NCBI GenBank assembly: GCA_902775285.1
Contig: CACYLI010000001.1
Location: forward strand, 79,251-143,250
Direction of reading: 5' to 3'
Length of the DNA stretch: 64,000 bases
DNA from: an uncultured Erysipelotrichaceae bacterium
Lineage (GTDB): Bacteria; Bacillota_I; Bacilli_A; RF39; UBA660
Part shown: positions 43,373 to 51,679 of the stretch, in pieces
Layout: the number at the start of each line of letters is the position of its first letter
Position numbering within the stretch: the first letter of the stretch is position 1
Position numbers and translations under genes: made by a program
Notes under the pieces: generated by a model
Database searches by the model: none
The model's input: the letters and a program-made list of their open reading frames with translations, nothing else
What the model was told of the DNA's origin: nothing

Positions 43373-44821
43373 TTATAACAACCTTTCTAATTCCTCAAGT
43401 TCTCTTTGAAATTCTTCTTCCATGTCAATTATTTGTTTTAATATTACTCTTGGATTTTCATATTCTACTTTTTCTTGAATAATTTCTTTATACTTATTTA
43501 TAGATAAATCATAATTATTTTTAACAATTTCTTCTTTTGAAACAAAGAATGATTTTTCAGTTCTAGTTCTATCATTTTCTTTATCAAGATTATTATATCT
43601 TTCAATTATATCAGGTATGTCATTTTCATTTATAGATGTCCTTTTAGCATCTAAACTATACCCATCTGCAGTCATATCATAAAACCATACTTTATCAGTT
43701 CCGCCAGTTGTTGTTTTAGTAAATATAATTATAGCAGTTGACACACCAGCATATGGTTGAAATACTCCACTAGGCATGGATATAACAGCTTCTAACTTTT
43801 GATTTTCAATAATTTCTGATCTAATTGCCTTATGAGCATTACTACTACCAAATAATACACCATCAGGTACTATGCAAGCACATCTTCCACCAGTTCTTAA
43901 TGACCTTACAAATAAAGCTAAAAATAATAATTCAGTTTTCTTGGTATTACAAATTTTTAATAATGATGGAGCTATAGTCGTTTCATCTATTGATCCTTTA
44001 AATGGAGGATTAGCTAAAATTAAAGAATATTTATCAGTATCTGTATTCTCTCCAGAAGCAGAATCCTTATATTCAATATTTGGATTATCTATTCCGTGCA
44101 TAATCATATTCATAGCACTAATACTTAACATCGTATCGTCAGTATCAAATCCATAAAACATTTCATTATTAAAATGATGTTTTTGTCTATCACTATTAAA
44201 CAATTCAGAATGTCTATTTCTTAAATATTCGCTAGCTTCTAATAAAAATCCGCCAGTTCCACATGCAGGATCACATATAACATCATTTGGAGTTGGTTTT
44301 ACTAATTCAACCATCATTTTTATAATATGTCTAGGTGTTCTAAATTGTCCATTTCTTCCTGCAGTTGATAATTTAGAAAGTAAATATTCATAAATATCGC
44401 CTTTTGTATCTCTATCTTTCATAGGAATTGAATCTAATTTTGTAACCACTTTTTCCAACACTAAAGCACTAGGTACCATAAAAATCGCTTTTTCCATATA
44501 TCTTGAAAAAGAAGAATCCTTTCCGGCTTTCATATTTTTAATAAATGGGAAAATTTTTGTGGACATCAAATTAAACATTTCTGTAGCAGATAAATTTTTA
44601 AATTTACTCCATCTACAATCTTGATGTTCACTATCAAATATTCTTGGAAACTTAACCCCCAACACTTGCTCTGTTTGTTCATTATTTGTTTCAACTTCGT
44701 CTAATCCTTTTATAAATAATAAATATGTCATTTGTTTTATTACTGATAAAGGATCTGTCATTCCACCATTTGCAAAATCCAACCATATTGCATCTATCTT
44801 ATTTTGAACTGATTTTTCCAC
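43373..44821 (-). CDS. hsdM: Type I DNA adenine-N6 methyltransferase HsdM
   Basis: 482 residues starting with GTG at 44821 (AGAGAGG upstream). The helical N-terminal domain (residues 1-120) precedes TPRHIIKMMVELV and SAM motif I DPACGTGG at 184-191, then the N6-adenine catalytic motif NPPF at 271-274. It methylates the site chosen by HsdS and protects host DNA. First gene of the M-S-S unit. Confidence 0.95.
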   Translation of the reverse strand: MEKSVQNKIDAIWLDFANGGMTDPLSVIKQMTYLLFIKGLDEVETNNEQTEQVLGVKFPRIFDSEHQDCRWSKFKNLSATEMFNLMSTKIFPFIKNMKAGKDSSFSRYMEKAIFMVPSALVLEKVVTKLDSIPMKDRDTKGDIYEYLLSKLSTAGRNGQFRTPRHIIKMMVELVKPTPNDVICDPACGTGGFLLEASEYLRNRHSELFNSDRQKHHFNNEMFYGFDTDDTMLSISAMNMIMHGIDNPNIEYKDSASGENTDTDKYSLILANPPFKGSIDETTIAPSLLKICNTKKTELLFLALFVRSLRTGGRCACIVPDGVLFGSSNAHKAIRSEIIENQKLEAVISMPSGVFQPYAGVSTAIIIFTKTTTGGTDKVWFYDMTADGYSLDAKRTSINENDIPDIIERYNNLDKENDRTRTEKSFFVSKEEIVKNNYDLSINKYKEIIQEKVEYENPRVILKQIIDMEEEFQRELEELERLL

Positions 44822-44945
44822 GATAATTACCTCTCTTATATAATTATTGTATCATAAAAATTATTCTTTCGTATTATAATTGCATTTAATATGTTGACTT
44901 TCTTATACTTTTAAGTGATTAATGAAATCGTATTTGGAGGTAGAT

Positions 44946-45269
44946 ATGATTAGACATGAAACTGGTAAAGATATAACTGATGAAGAATTTATTAAAGTTC
45001 TTAAACCTTTTGTAGATAATTATGATGAATATTTAGAAACTTATATTCTTCCTGAGATCATTTCTTATTATGTAGCTAATGCATACTATAGGCATGCCAT
45101 GTATGAAACCACATGGATTCAAGAATTCAACTCTGCCAGAGATATTTTAAATATCACAAAAATTGACAATGAAAAAGTATCAGACGAAGTAAAGAAACTG
45201 CTTAGAATAAAATATGCCTTAGAAATAATTAGTGATGACCCACTAGATTTTAAAAAAATTGAGTATTAA
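44946..45269 (+). CDS. Small hypothetical protein divergent from hsdM
   Basis: About 107 residues from the ATG at 44946, which follows GGAGG. Acidic and helical (DEEFIKVLKPFVDNYDEYLETYILPEIISYYVANAYYRHAMYE, then KVSDEVKKLLRIKYALEII). No family recognised. It is the only plus-strand gene in the cargo part of the element and has its own terminator. A regulator or accessory protein for the R-M locus is possible but unsupported. Confidence 0.55.
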   Translation: MIRHETGKDITDEEFIKVLKPFVDNYDEYLETYILPEIISYYVANAYYRHAMYETTWIQEFNSARDILNITKIDNEKVSDEVKKLLRIKYALEIISDDPLDFKKIEY

Positions 45270-45292
45270 CAAATAATTAATACTCTTTTTTT
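45261..45292 (+). terminator. Rho-independent terminator
   Basis: GAGTATTAA (45261-45269) pairs with TTAATACTC (45277-45285), followed by seven T; it includes the stop codon. Confidence 0.85.
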
Positions 45293-45339
45293 ATTATTTT
45301 CCAAAAAACTCACGGAAAATATTAAATTGTGTGAATGTA

Positions 45340-45410
45340 GGTGGGCTGTCGGTGTAGATTATTTTTTAATATACTCTTTAGTCAGTCCGGGGGGGACTAT
45401 TCTACATAGT
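45340..45410. other. G-rich structured intergenic element
   Basis: TGTAGA (45353-45358) pairs with TCTACA (45401-45406), enclosing AGTCC-GGGGG-GGACT (45384-45398) with seven G in a row. Such composition is striking in this AT-rich DNA. No reading frame covers it; function unknown. Confidence 0.4.
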
Positions 45411-45429
45411 GATATTTGAATTCATTTTC

Positions 45430-47013
45430 TTATTTTTCTAAGACATCTACATTAACCTTATAGATAACTGGTTGAAAAAACTCTTTATTATTTTTTAATA
45501 TCATTTCTCTATTGATAATATGGCACTTTGGCTTACCTTTAATATTAAATAAATAATAAATATAATAATTACTATCATTTATTAAATGTTGTAATTCATT
45601 ATCTGTTATATAAAAATCTAAATATGATTTATTACCACTATTTGTTTTAACCTCAATATGAATAGGATTTCCGTTATTATCAAATGAATCTATATCATAT
45701 CCAATTGCATCATTATCACATATTATAACTTGTTTTGCCAAATCATTTAGACCTAATAATTTTAATTTATTAATCTCACTTTTGAGTACAGCTTTTTCTC
45801 CCCTGTTGCCAATATCCTTTTTATTTCTATTTATTTTTTCATAATCGGTTGTTCTAGATCTATAAGAATTCTTTTTTAAAAACTCATGATTTCTCAAATA
45901 TTCAAAATCTACAAATTCAATATTATAGTCTATTTCACCAGAAATTGTATTTTTTACTTTAACTTCATTTCTAAATGTTTTATATAAAAATAGAACATAA
46001 TAGTAATCTGAATAATCTTTCAATAATTTATTACTATTCTTAAAGTCTGCAAGTAACTTTTTCTTTTTTTCTAATGTATTAAATTCATGAATATCATATT
46101 CAATATTTAAAAGGTTAAGAAATTTATTAATATCTTCTTCATCAAAAATGCATAAAAACTTTTCAGGGTAATATGTTGATAATATTTTTCCTTTAAATAA
46201 ATCAGCGATTTTGCATTTTTCAATTGCCTCATAATCATCATTATTAGCACTGGTTAGTAAGAAACAGATTTCCTTTTTTAAATTTTCAAAGGCTTCTTCT
46301 AATGTACTACCATATTTTTTTGTATAATCATATCTATTGTTTTTCTTAGAATACCATACTCCCATTTTACTAACAAATGAGCCAAGCATCTGACCAAGAT
46401 GTTGCATTTTTCTTTCTATTAAATAACAAAATGTATCTCTTCCATTTTCATCTATATTAGCTTTTCCAATTACAAATTCATCAATACTTAATTTCATAAT
46501 ATTATTTACTGTAAATCTTTCTACAAATAATTTTCTTACAGCTAAGTCCTCTTCAATTGAAGCACAATATTCATCATAAGGGTATTCTTCAATAAATTGC
46601 TTTATTTTGTCTTCCAATGATTCATATTCTTTTGGTATTAAATCATATTGTTCAGCTAAAGCTTCTACCAATTCATTTCTTAACTTCCAAGTAAATATAC
46701 CATTTTTATTTAGTTCTGGCACAGTTTCAAAAGGTATATTCCATCTTCTATGAGTTCCATCATCTCTCAATTGTTCATCTATATTAAGTAGGTCAATTAC
46801 TCTTTTTCCAAAAGACTTTATATAACTATTGATTGCAGCTACATCAGTATTAAAATAATCTGCAATTACTTTTCCATTAGATGTATAATTTTTGCAATCA
46901 TATAGAAATAGCAATATATCTAACGCTTTGTTATTTTCCTGATTTTCATTTTTTAAAACTCTTATCCATTGTTTTTTATTTTCTACTCTTTTTTTATTTT
47001 CTAATTCATACAT
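45430..47013 (-). CDS. DUF3883-type PD-(D/E)xK nuclease, putative restriction or defence enzyme
   Basis: About 527 residues from the ATG at 47013, four codons after an ATG that overlaps its ribosome site. The first 100 residues include a winged-helix-like part (ALDILLFLYDCKNYTSNGKVIADYF). The middle 250 residues are helical. The C-terminal 130 residues hold IGNRGEKAVLKSEINKL, then GYDIDSFDNNGNPIHIEVKT, the DUF3883 nuclease signature: Glu, then D-x(n)-E-V-K. Such domains occur in modification-dependent restriction enzymes and other defence proteins. It lies between the replication genes and the R-M locus. Substrate unknown. Confidence 0.65.
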   Translation of the reverse strand: MYELENKKRVENKKQWIRVLKNENQENNKALDILLFLYDCKNYTSNGKVIADYFNTDVAAINSYIKSFGKRVIDLLNIDEQLRDDGTHRRWNIPFETVPELNKNGIFTWKLRNELVEALAEQYDLIPKEYESLEDKIKQFIEEYPYDEYCASIEEDLAVRKLFVERFTVNNIMKLSIDEFVIGKANIDENGRDTFCYLIERKMQHLGQMLGSFVSKMGVWYSKKNNRYDYTKKYGSTLEEAFENLKKEICFLLTSANNDDYEAIEKCKIADLFKGKILSTYYPEKFLCIFDEEDINKFLNLLNIEYDIHEFNTLEKKKKLLADFKNSNKLLKDYSDYYYVLFLYKTFRNEVKVKNTISGEIDYNIEFVDFEYLRNHEFLKKNSYRSRTTDYEKINRNKKDIGNRGEKAVLKSEINKLKLLGLNDLAKQVIICDNDAIGYDIDSFDNNGNPIHIEVKTNSGNKSYLDFYITDNELQHLINDSNYYIYYLFNIKGKPKCHIINREMILKNNKEFFQPVIYKVNVDVLEK

Positions 47014-47042
47014 CAATACCACCATATCTATTATAACATATT

Positions 47043-47065
47043 AAAAGAAATAGCATTTCGCTATT
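47043..47065 (-). terminator. Terminator after the replication genes
   Basis: AATAGC (47049-47054) pairs with GCTATT (47060-47065); the minus strand continues TCTTTT. Confidence 0.6.
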
Positions 47066-47462
47066 CCTTTATTAATTTAATACCATTGTACATTTTCATA
47101 TCTTTATTTAAGTATTCAGGTAGTATACCTTTTTCAGCCCACATTATTGCCTTTTCATAATTATGTGTTTCATGTTCAACATCAAGTGATTTTATTCCTT
47201 CTTTGAAGTATCCTTTTTCTTTCATTGCTTGAAGTATTGACAAATTTTTCTGGCTTTTAATCTTTTTTGATTTATCTAATATATCATGTGGTGATGGCAT
47301 ATAACTTTTTTCTACACATAGTTCTTTTATTGCATCAATAAAATGGTTATATTCTATATTCTTTAATAATTCATACCAAATAGTAAAATCATCATTGTTG
47401 ATATCTCTTTGATAACAAGAAGATAGGATTTTTAATCCTTCAGTAAAGTCAATTAAATCCAT
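47061..47462 (-). CDS. Phage replicative-helicase loader/inhibitor-like protein (G39P type)
   Basis: 133 residues. LKILSSCYQRDINNDDFTIWYELLKNIEYNHFIDAIKELCVEKSYMPSPHDIL is the helical core of the SPP1 G39P family, which binds and loads the hexameric helicase at phage origins. The Pro in the SYMPSPHDI loop is typical. The start overlaps the replisome organiser gene by 14 bases, the usual order in phage replication modules. Confidence 0.7.
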   Translation of the reverse strand: MDLIDFTEGLKILSSCYQRDINNDDFTIWYELLKNIEYNHFIDAIKELCVEKSYMPSPHDILDKSKKIKSQKNLSILQAMKEKGYFKEGIKSLDVEHETHNYEKAIMWAEKGILPEYLNKDMKMYNGIKLIKE

Positions 47463-48282
47463 TCTGACTATTTCTTTCTTCTTTGGCTTTCTGTATTTCA
47501 GCCATCGATATATCTCTTATTGTTCTAGTTTTTTCTTTTTGATGTAAATATCTTTCAAACTTAATTCCAAATAAAGTCTCTGGTGTTAAGAAATTTTTCA
47601 TCTTAGGATCATTAATCCATTCCCTTACCTTTTTATCAATAACTCCTTTGATATCATTATATGAATGCTTTTTTAATAAATTATTTAATAATATTTTATA
47701 TTCATCTATTAATATAAAATTGCTATTGGTTTTAAAATTTAAATATGCAATTATGTCATTAGATTCTTTTAAATATTTGTTATCAATTTCTTTTTTATTA
47801 TTAATTATTAATTCTAATTTATTATTATTTTTTCTATTATCTATATATACCTTACTATTTAGATTACTTTTTTCCTTACATTTTGGCTTACATTTGTCGG
47901 GATTTTTATTCCTATATCCCCTCATGTACATTGCACCTTCTGATACTTGATTCGTTAATGTTAAAGCATCTTCAATGTATAGAATATCCTTTTGTTTTTC
48001 AATCATATTTGTTTCTAAAAAGTATTCTACTGCCTTATAAATAATTGTTTCTTTATGGCCTGTTTCAGCTGATATTTCTTCTATTGTATATGGAATGGTT
48101 TTTTTACCAATCTTTTTTATTAATTTACCTTCTTTATTAATTGCCATAAATATTAATTTAAAATATAGGATAATCATTTCATAGCCATTTGGTTGTTTCT
48201 GCAAATACTTCAGAACATCATTATCAAAAAAATTGGATTTTAACATGAAATAATAATATTTTTCTTTGTTATATTTTCCCAT
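47449..48282 (-). CDS. Phage replisome organiser (replication initiation) protein
   Basis: 277 residues. The N-terminus YYYFMLKSNFFDNDVLKYLQKQPNGYEMIILYFKLIFMA is the phage replisome-organiser DNA-binding domain. The C-terminal part (IIAYLNFKTNSNF through KMKNFLTPETLFGIKFERYL) is the conserved C-terminal domain of DnaD-like phage replication proteins. It would bind the element's origin and recruit the helicase loader encoded next. The origin may lie within this gene, but I see no clear iterons. Confidence 0.85.
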   Translation of the reverse strand: MGKYNKEKYYYFMLKSNFFDNDVLKYLQKQPNGYEMIILYFKLIFMAINKEGKLIKKIGKKTIPYTIEEISAETGHKETIIYKAVEYFLETNMIEKQKDILYIEDALTLTNQVSEGAMYMRGYRNKNPDKCKPKCKEKSNLNSKVYIDNRKNNNKLELIINNKKEIDNKYLKESNDIIAYLNFKTNSNFILIDEYKILLNNLLKKHSYNDIKGVIDKKVREWINDPKMKNFLTPETLFGIKFERYLHQKEKTRTIRDISMAEIQKAKEERNSQNGFN

Positions 48283-48532
48283 TTTTAGACTTCATAACAT
48301 CAACTAAAAAATCTAAATTGATTTTAAAGTAATCTATTACTTTTTCCATTGGCACTAAATTATTTGGAAGCTTTTGTCCGCTGTCCTTAACTTCTCTTTC
48401 AATTTCATTTTTAATATCTCTAGCTTTATTTCTTCCTAACGCCCCTATTTTCATAATATCTTGAACAGTAGCCCACTGCTTACTCAATAATACAAGCATA
48501 TCTTCAGCAGAGATTATTATTTTACTTTTCAT
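48269..48532 (-). CDS. Small DUF3173-like DNA-binding protein
   Basis: 87 residues. VQDIMKIGALGRNKARDIKNEIEREVKDSGQKLPNNLVPMEKVIDYF resembles DUF3173/excisionase-like proteins found beside tyrosine integrases (a helix-turn-helix entered through KARDI, ending in a V-x-x-V-I-x-Y helix). It overlaps the replisome organiser gene by 14 bases. It could be the excision factor or a regulator. Confidence 0.55.
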   Translation of the reverse strand: MKSKIIISAEDMLVLLSKQWATVQDIMKIGALGRNKARDIKNEIEREVKDSGQKLPNNLVPMEKVIDYFKINLDFLVDVMKSKNGKI

Positions 48533-48547
48533 ATAAAAAATTCCTTT

Positions 48548-48823
48548 CTAAAAATTATTAAGTTTACCAGACTTTTCGATGTTTCTACATACTTGTTTTT
48601 TTTCTTGCATTTTTCTTATTTCTACACTTTTATTATCAAATATTATTTGATTAATTGATTCTATATTATAGACTTTCATCATTTTAAATACATCATCTAA
48701 GTATGGAGATTCTTCACATTTTTCATACTTTCGTAACAAACTAACAGGTATTCCTATATTCTTTGCTGCCTCTTCAATCGACATTTTTCTATTAACCCGT
48801 ATTGCTCTTAATGTTGCTCTCAT
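48548..48823 (-). CDS. Cro-like XRE transcriptional regulator
   Basis: About 91 residues from the ATG at 48823 (GGAGG upstream); a start at 48859 has no ribosome site. MRATLRAIRVNRKMSIEEAAKNIGIPVSLLRKYEKCEESPYLDDVFKM is an XRE helix-turn-helix. It is transcribed divergently from the CI-like repressor and leads the replication operon, the position of Cro or an early regulator. Confidence 0.75.
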   Translation of the reverse strand: MRATLRAIRVNRKMSIEEAAKNIGIPVSLLRKYEKCEESPYLDDVFKMMKVYNIESINQIIFDNKSVEIRKMQEKKQVCRNIEKSGKLNNF

Positions 48824-48857
48824 TTTACGCCTCCTTCCTATTATAAGAATACTACTC

Positions 48858-48899
48858 AATTACGAAAATGTAAACACAAATTACGATTTTTTCATAATT
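48858..48899. promoter_or_regulatory. Operator sites of the CI/Cro switch
   Basis: AATTACGA occurs at 48858-48865 and 48879-48886, 21 bases apart (two helical turns). A near-inverted copy, TCATAATT, follows at 48892-48899. They lie in the gap between the two divergent regulators. Confidence 0.5.
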
Positions 48900-48956
48900 T
48901 ATATTGTAAATAAAAATAGATTAAGTTATACTTATATTAGAGGAGGAATTGATAAA

Positions 48957-49631
48957 ATGGAAAAGCAATTTATAAGTACAAAAGACACTTTTGTTCATAA
49001 TTTAAAAGTTATTATGAAAGAAAGAAAAATAAATCGTATAAAATTATCAAAAGAGCTTAATATTCCTTATACAACACTCTGCGATTGGTGCACAGGAAGA
49101 ATATTTCCGAAGTTTAATAAAATTGATATGATTGCCAAATATTTTGAATTAAATGCAAGTGATTTAATTGGACTTAAACTTCTTTCGGACTCTGATGATG
49201 ATCTTACAAATGAAATAGCTGAAGTATTTATTGCTGAAAGAATTCCATTTGAAATGACTCCTAGAGAAGCCACAAGAAAACATGGATGGTTTATTTCAAG
49301 AATACCGCCAGAATTGCTAACGAATGGTAGATATTATTTTGGATTAAAAATATCTGATGAATCCATGACTCCAAAGTTTCATATTGATGACTGGGTAATT
49401 TTTTACCAAACAGATGTCATTGACAGAGAATCATACTATTGTGTTAAATTTCCAAATCAAGATGCTGTTATAAGACAAATAATAATTGTAAATGGTGGAT
49501 ACTTAGTATTGCCACTTAATATGAGTTATGGTCTTAAACCTGAAGTATTTAAAAAAGAAGATTTAAATTCAAAAATATTCATATTGGGTAGAGCAGTTCG
49601 AATGTCTTTAAAAGAAGTTGAAAATGAATAA
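48957..49631 (+). CDS. CI-like repressor with S24 (LexA-type) domain
   Basis: 224 residues with AGGAGG upstream. Residues 10-75 are an XRE domain (NRIKLSKELNIPYTTLCDWCTGRIFPKFNKI). Residues about 125-215 are an S24 domain: LKISDESMTPKF carries the Ser (usually GDSMxP, here ESM). In YYCVKFPNQDAVIRQI an Arg stands where the catalytic Lys is expected. Self-cleavage after DNA damage may therefore be lost, with induction by another route, such as an antirepressor. It controls entry into replication and excision of the element. Confidence 0.8.
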   Translation: MEKQFISTKDTFVHNLKVIMKERKINRIKLSKELNIPYTTLCDWCTGRIFPKFNKIDMIAKYFELNASDLIGLKLLSDSDDDLTNEIAEVFIAERIPFEMTPREATRKHGWFISRIPPELLTNGRYYFGLKISDESMTPKFHIDDWVIFYQTDVIDRESYYCVKFPNQDAVIRQIIIVNGGYLVLPLNMSYGLKPEVFKKEDLNSKIFILGRAVRMSLKEVENE

Positions 49632-49635
49632 AAAA

Positions 49636-49657
49636 GATCACTGCGCGAACAGTGATC
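49636..49657. terminator. Hairpin after the repressor gene
   Basis: GATCACTG (49636-49643) pairs with CAGTGATC (49650-49657). A T run is present only on the minus strand, so it would mainly stop antisense transcripts, or act as a weak terminator on the plus strand. Confidence 0.55.
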
Positions 49658-49665
49658 AAATATGA

Positions 49666-49750
49666 AAAATCCCTAATTAAAAGTCTGGTAAACTTAATAA
49701 TTTTTATTTGGAATTTCTCATTTATAATTATAACACCAATTAGGGATTTT
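49666..49750. promoter_or_regulatory. 13-bp inverted repeat flanking the integrase promoter
   Basis: AAAATCCCTAATT (49666-49678) and AATTAGGGATTTT (49738-49750) are exact inverted copies. A TATAAT lies between them (49723-49728), and the integrase ATG is at 49773. Candidate operator pair for looping repression, or binding sites of the excision factor. Confidence 0.5.
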
Positions 49751-49772
49751 AACAAGAAAGTTGGTGTAAAAT

Positions 49773-50882
49773 ATGGCTATATACAAAGATCCTACACCTA
49801 CTAAAGATGGTAGATGTTGGTATTTCAAAATTGGATTTCAAGACGCTTTAGGAAATAATAAGCAATACAAATCAAAAAAATATGCTACAAAAAAGGAAGC
49901 AATCGATGCCGAAAGAAAGTATGCAGTTACTGCTACAAATAAATTTGAAACGAGTGAAATGACATTTGAAGACTTATATAATGAATTTATTAAACATAGA
50001 GACGATAAAGTTAAAGAAACTACGAAATATGGATATAGTAAGAAAAAGTCCTATATTGAAAGCTTATTTAAGATAAAAGTTAAAGATTTTAACATAATGC
50101 AATATGAATTGTGGAAGCAACAAATTAATAATACAAACTTAGGAACAACATATAAAAATGACATTTATAAATTTTTAAAATCAATTATGAATTATGGAGC
50201 TTTATGGCATAATTTTAATTTTGCTGGAGTTTATAATAAAATGACAAACTTTAAAAATCCAAATGAACCAAGAAGAGAAATGTCATATTATACATATGAT
50301 GAATTTAAGCAGTATATATCTTGTGAAGATGATTTAAGGTGGAAATGTGTTTTTGAAATATTCTATTATTGCGGATTAAGAAAAGGAGAATTAAAAGGAT
50401 TAACTTGGAAAGATATTTATTTTGATAAAAAAGTATTATCTGTTAATAAGCAAATTATTCAACTTTATGGACGAAAGAATTATCATTTTTCAGATACTAA
50501 AACTAGAGATAGTAAAAGAATTGTACCCATAGCTAAAGTATTATTAAATGATTTAAAAGAATTATATGAGTATAATAAAAAAACAATGTATGGCTTTAAT
50601 GATGATTTCTTTGTTGCAGGTGATGCAAGACCAATATCCGATTCTTCCATATATGATAGACGATCTTATTTAGCAAATAAAGCCAATTTAAAAAAAATAA
50701 GAATACATGATTTTCGTCATTCTTGTGCTTCTCTACTAATAAATAATGGTGCTAATGTTACTTTAGTCGCCAAATATTTAGGGCATACAAAAATCGAGGA
50801 GACACTTAACACATATTCCCATATGTTTAGTACTGCACTCGATAATGTTGTAAGTTTAATTGATAGCTTAGATGATAACTAA
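49773..50882 (+). CDS. Tyrosine integrase of the 16.9-kb element
   Basis: 369 residues. Residues 1-50 are an AP2-like arm-binding domain (GRCWYFKIGFQDALGNNKQYKSKKYATKKEA), 55-160 the core-binding domain, and 170-369 the catalytic domain with GLRKGELKGLTW (Arg), HDFRHSCASLL (His and Arg) and LGHTKIEETLNTYSHMF (His and Tyr). It resembles Tn916- and phage-type integrases. The flanking 19-bp cores and the GTACCTAA arm repeats provide its expected sites. It is on the plus strand near the right end of the element. Confidence 0.95.
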   Translation: MAIYKDPTPTKDGRCWYFKIGFQDALGNNKQYKSKKYATKKEAIDAERKYAVTATNKFETSEMTFEDLYNEFIKHRDDKVKETTKYGYSKKKSYIESLFKIKVKDFNIMQYELWKQQINNTNLGTTYKNDIYKFLKSIMNYGALWHNFNFAGVYNKMTNFKNPNEPRREMSYYTYDEFKQYISCEDDLRWKCVFEIFYYCGLRKGELKGLTWKDIYFDKKVLSVNKQIIQLYGRKNYHFSDTKTRDSKRIVPIAKVLLNDLKELYEYNKKTMYGFNDDFFVAGDARPISDSSIYDRRSYLANKANLKKIRIHDFRHSCASLLINNGANVTLVAKYLGHTKIEETLNTYSHMFSTALDNVVSLIDSLDDN

Positions 50883-50890
50883 GTTATCTT

Positions 50891-51679
50891 TTATTTTTCT
50901 TTAATAATACCAAGATCAACAAGCATAATTGTTATCAACGATAATGCATTATAATAATTGTTTTCATCATATATCTTTTCTTCTTTTTCAAATATTTTTT
51001 TATTAATTTCATAAAATTCAGATGGATCATATTTATTTATGTTAAATTGAATCATTGAATTATGCATATTAACTGCTGCATTTAGTAGTGATGATTCATT
51101 TATATTAGTTAAACTATATTTTTTAGCATTAGATTTTTTTTCTAATTTTGCTTCTGTACTGCTCTTAAACTTCTTACAATATAATCTTTTATTAAAATTA
51201 GACAATTCATAACTTTCAACGCATGGATAACTAATTAAAAACAAACCATTCATTCCATATTCATTATCTAAAGAATTTTTATAAGTTTCAATTCCTTTTT
51301 TTGCCATGTTATATGTATTATTTTCTCTATCTCTATCCCAAAGTATAAATATCGGGACGTTCTTTAAACTCTTTTTATAATCCTTAAACAGTAATTCATA
51401 AATTTTATCTTCAAAATTGTCATAAGCAAAAATTGATTTCATACTGGAACTAGAAGTATTTGCCACTATTATTGTAGAATTTTTATTAGTCTTACTTTGA
51501 AAAATATCTGTAATTCCCTTATTTCTTTTAATTGGATAATAATTATAATCAAATATATCAATAAAAATGTGTTTTAATAGCTTAAATTCCTCTGATTCTC
51601 CTTCTACTATTATTATTACATCTCCAATTGTCTTATCTTTATCAATCTTTAAAGTTTTTATTGTATTTTGGCATTCCAT
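50891..51679 (-). CDS. Toprim-like effector nuclease (partner of the ATPase)
   Basis: About 262 residues from the ATG at 51679, 6 bases after GGAG; the ATG at 51691 overlaps that site. IIIVEGESEEFKLLKHIF gives the Toprim Glu, and FILWDRDREN the DxD pair. Toprim nucleases of this size pair with SMC/ABC-type ATPases in OLD, AbiL, RloAB and PARIS-like defence systems. Here it overlaps the ATPase gene by about 38 bases. The ATPase would sense the phage and the Toprim protein cut nucleic acid. I cannot place it in one named subtype. Confidence 0.65.
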   Translation of the reverse strand: MECQNTIKTLKIDKDKTIGDVIIIVEGESEEFKLLKHIFIDIFDYNYYPIKRNKGITDIFQSKTNKNSTIIVANTSSSSMKSIFAYDNFEDKIYELLFKDYKKSLKNVPIFILWDRDRENNTYNMAKKGIETYKNSLDNEYGMNGLFLISYPCVESYELSNFNKRLYCKKFKSSTEAKLEKKSNAKKYSLTNINESSLLNAAVNMHNSMIQFNINKYDPSEFYEINKKIFEKEEKIYDENNYYNALSLITIMLVDLGIIKEK

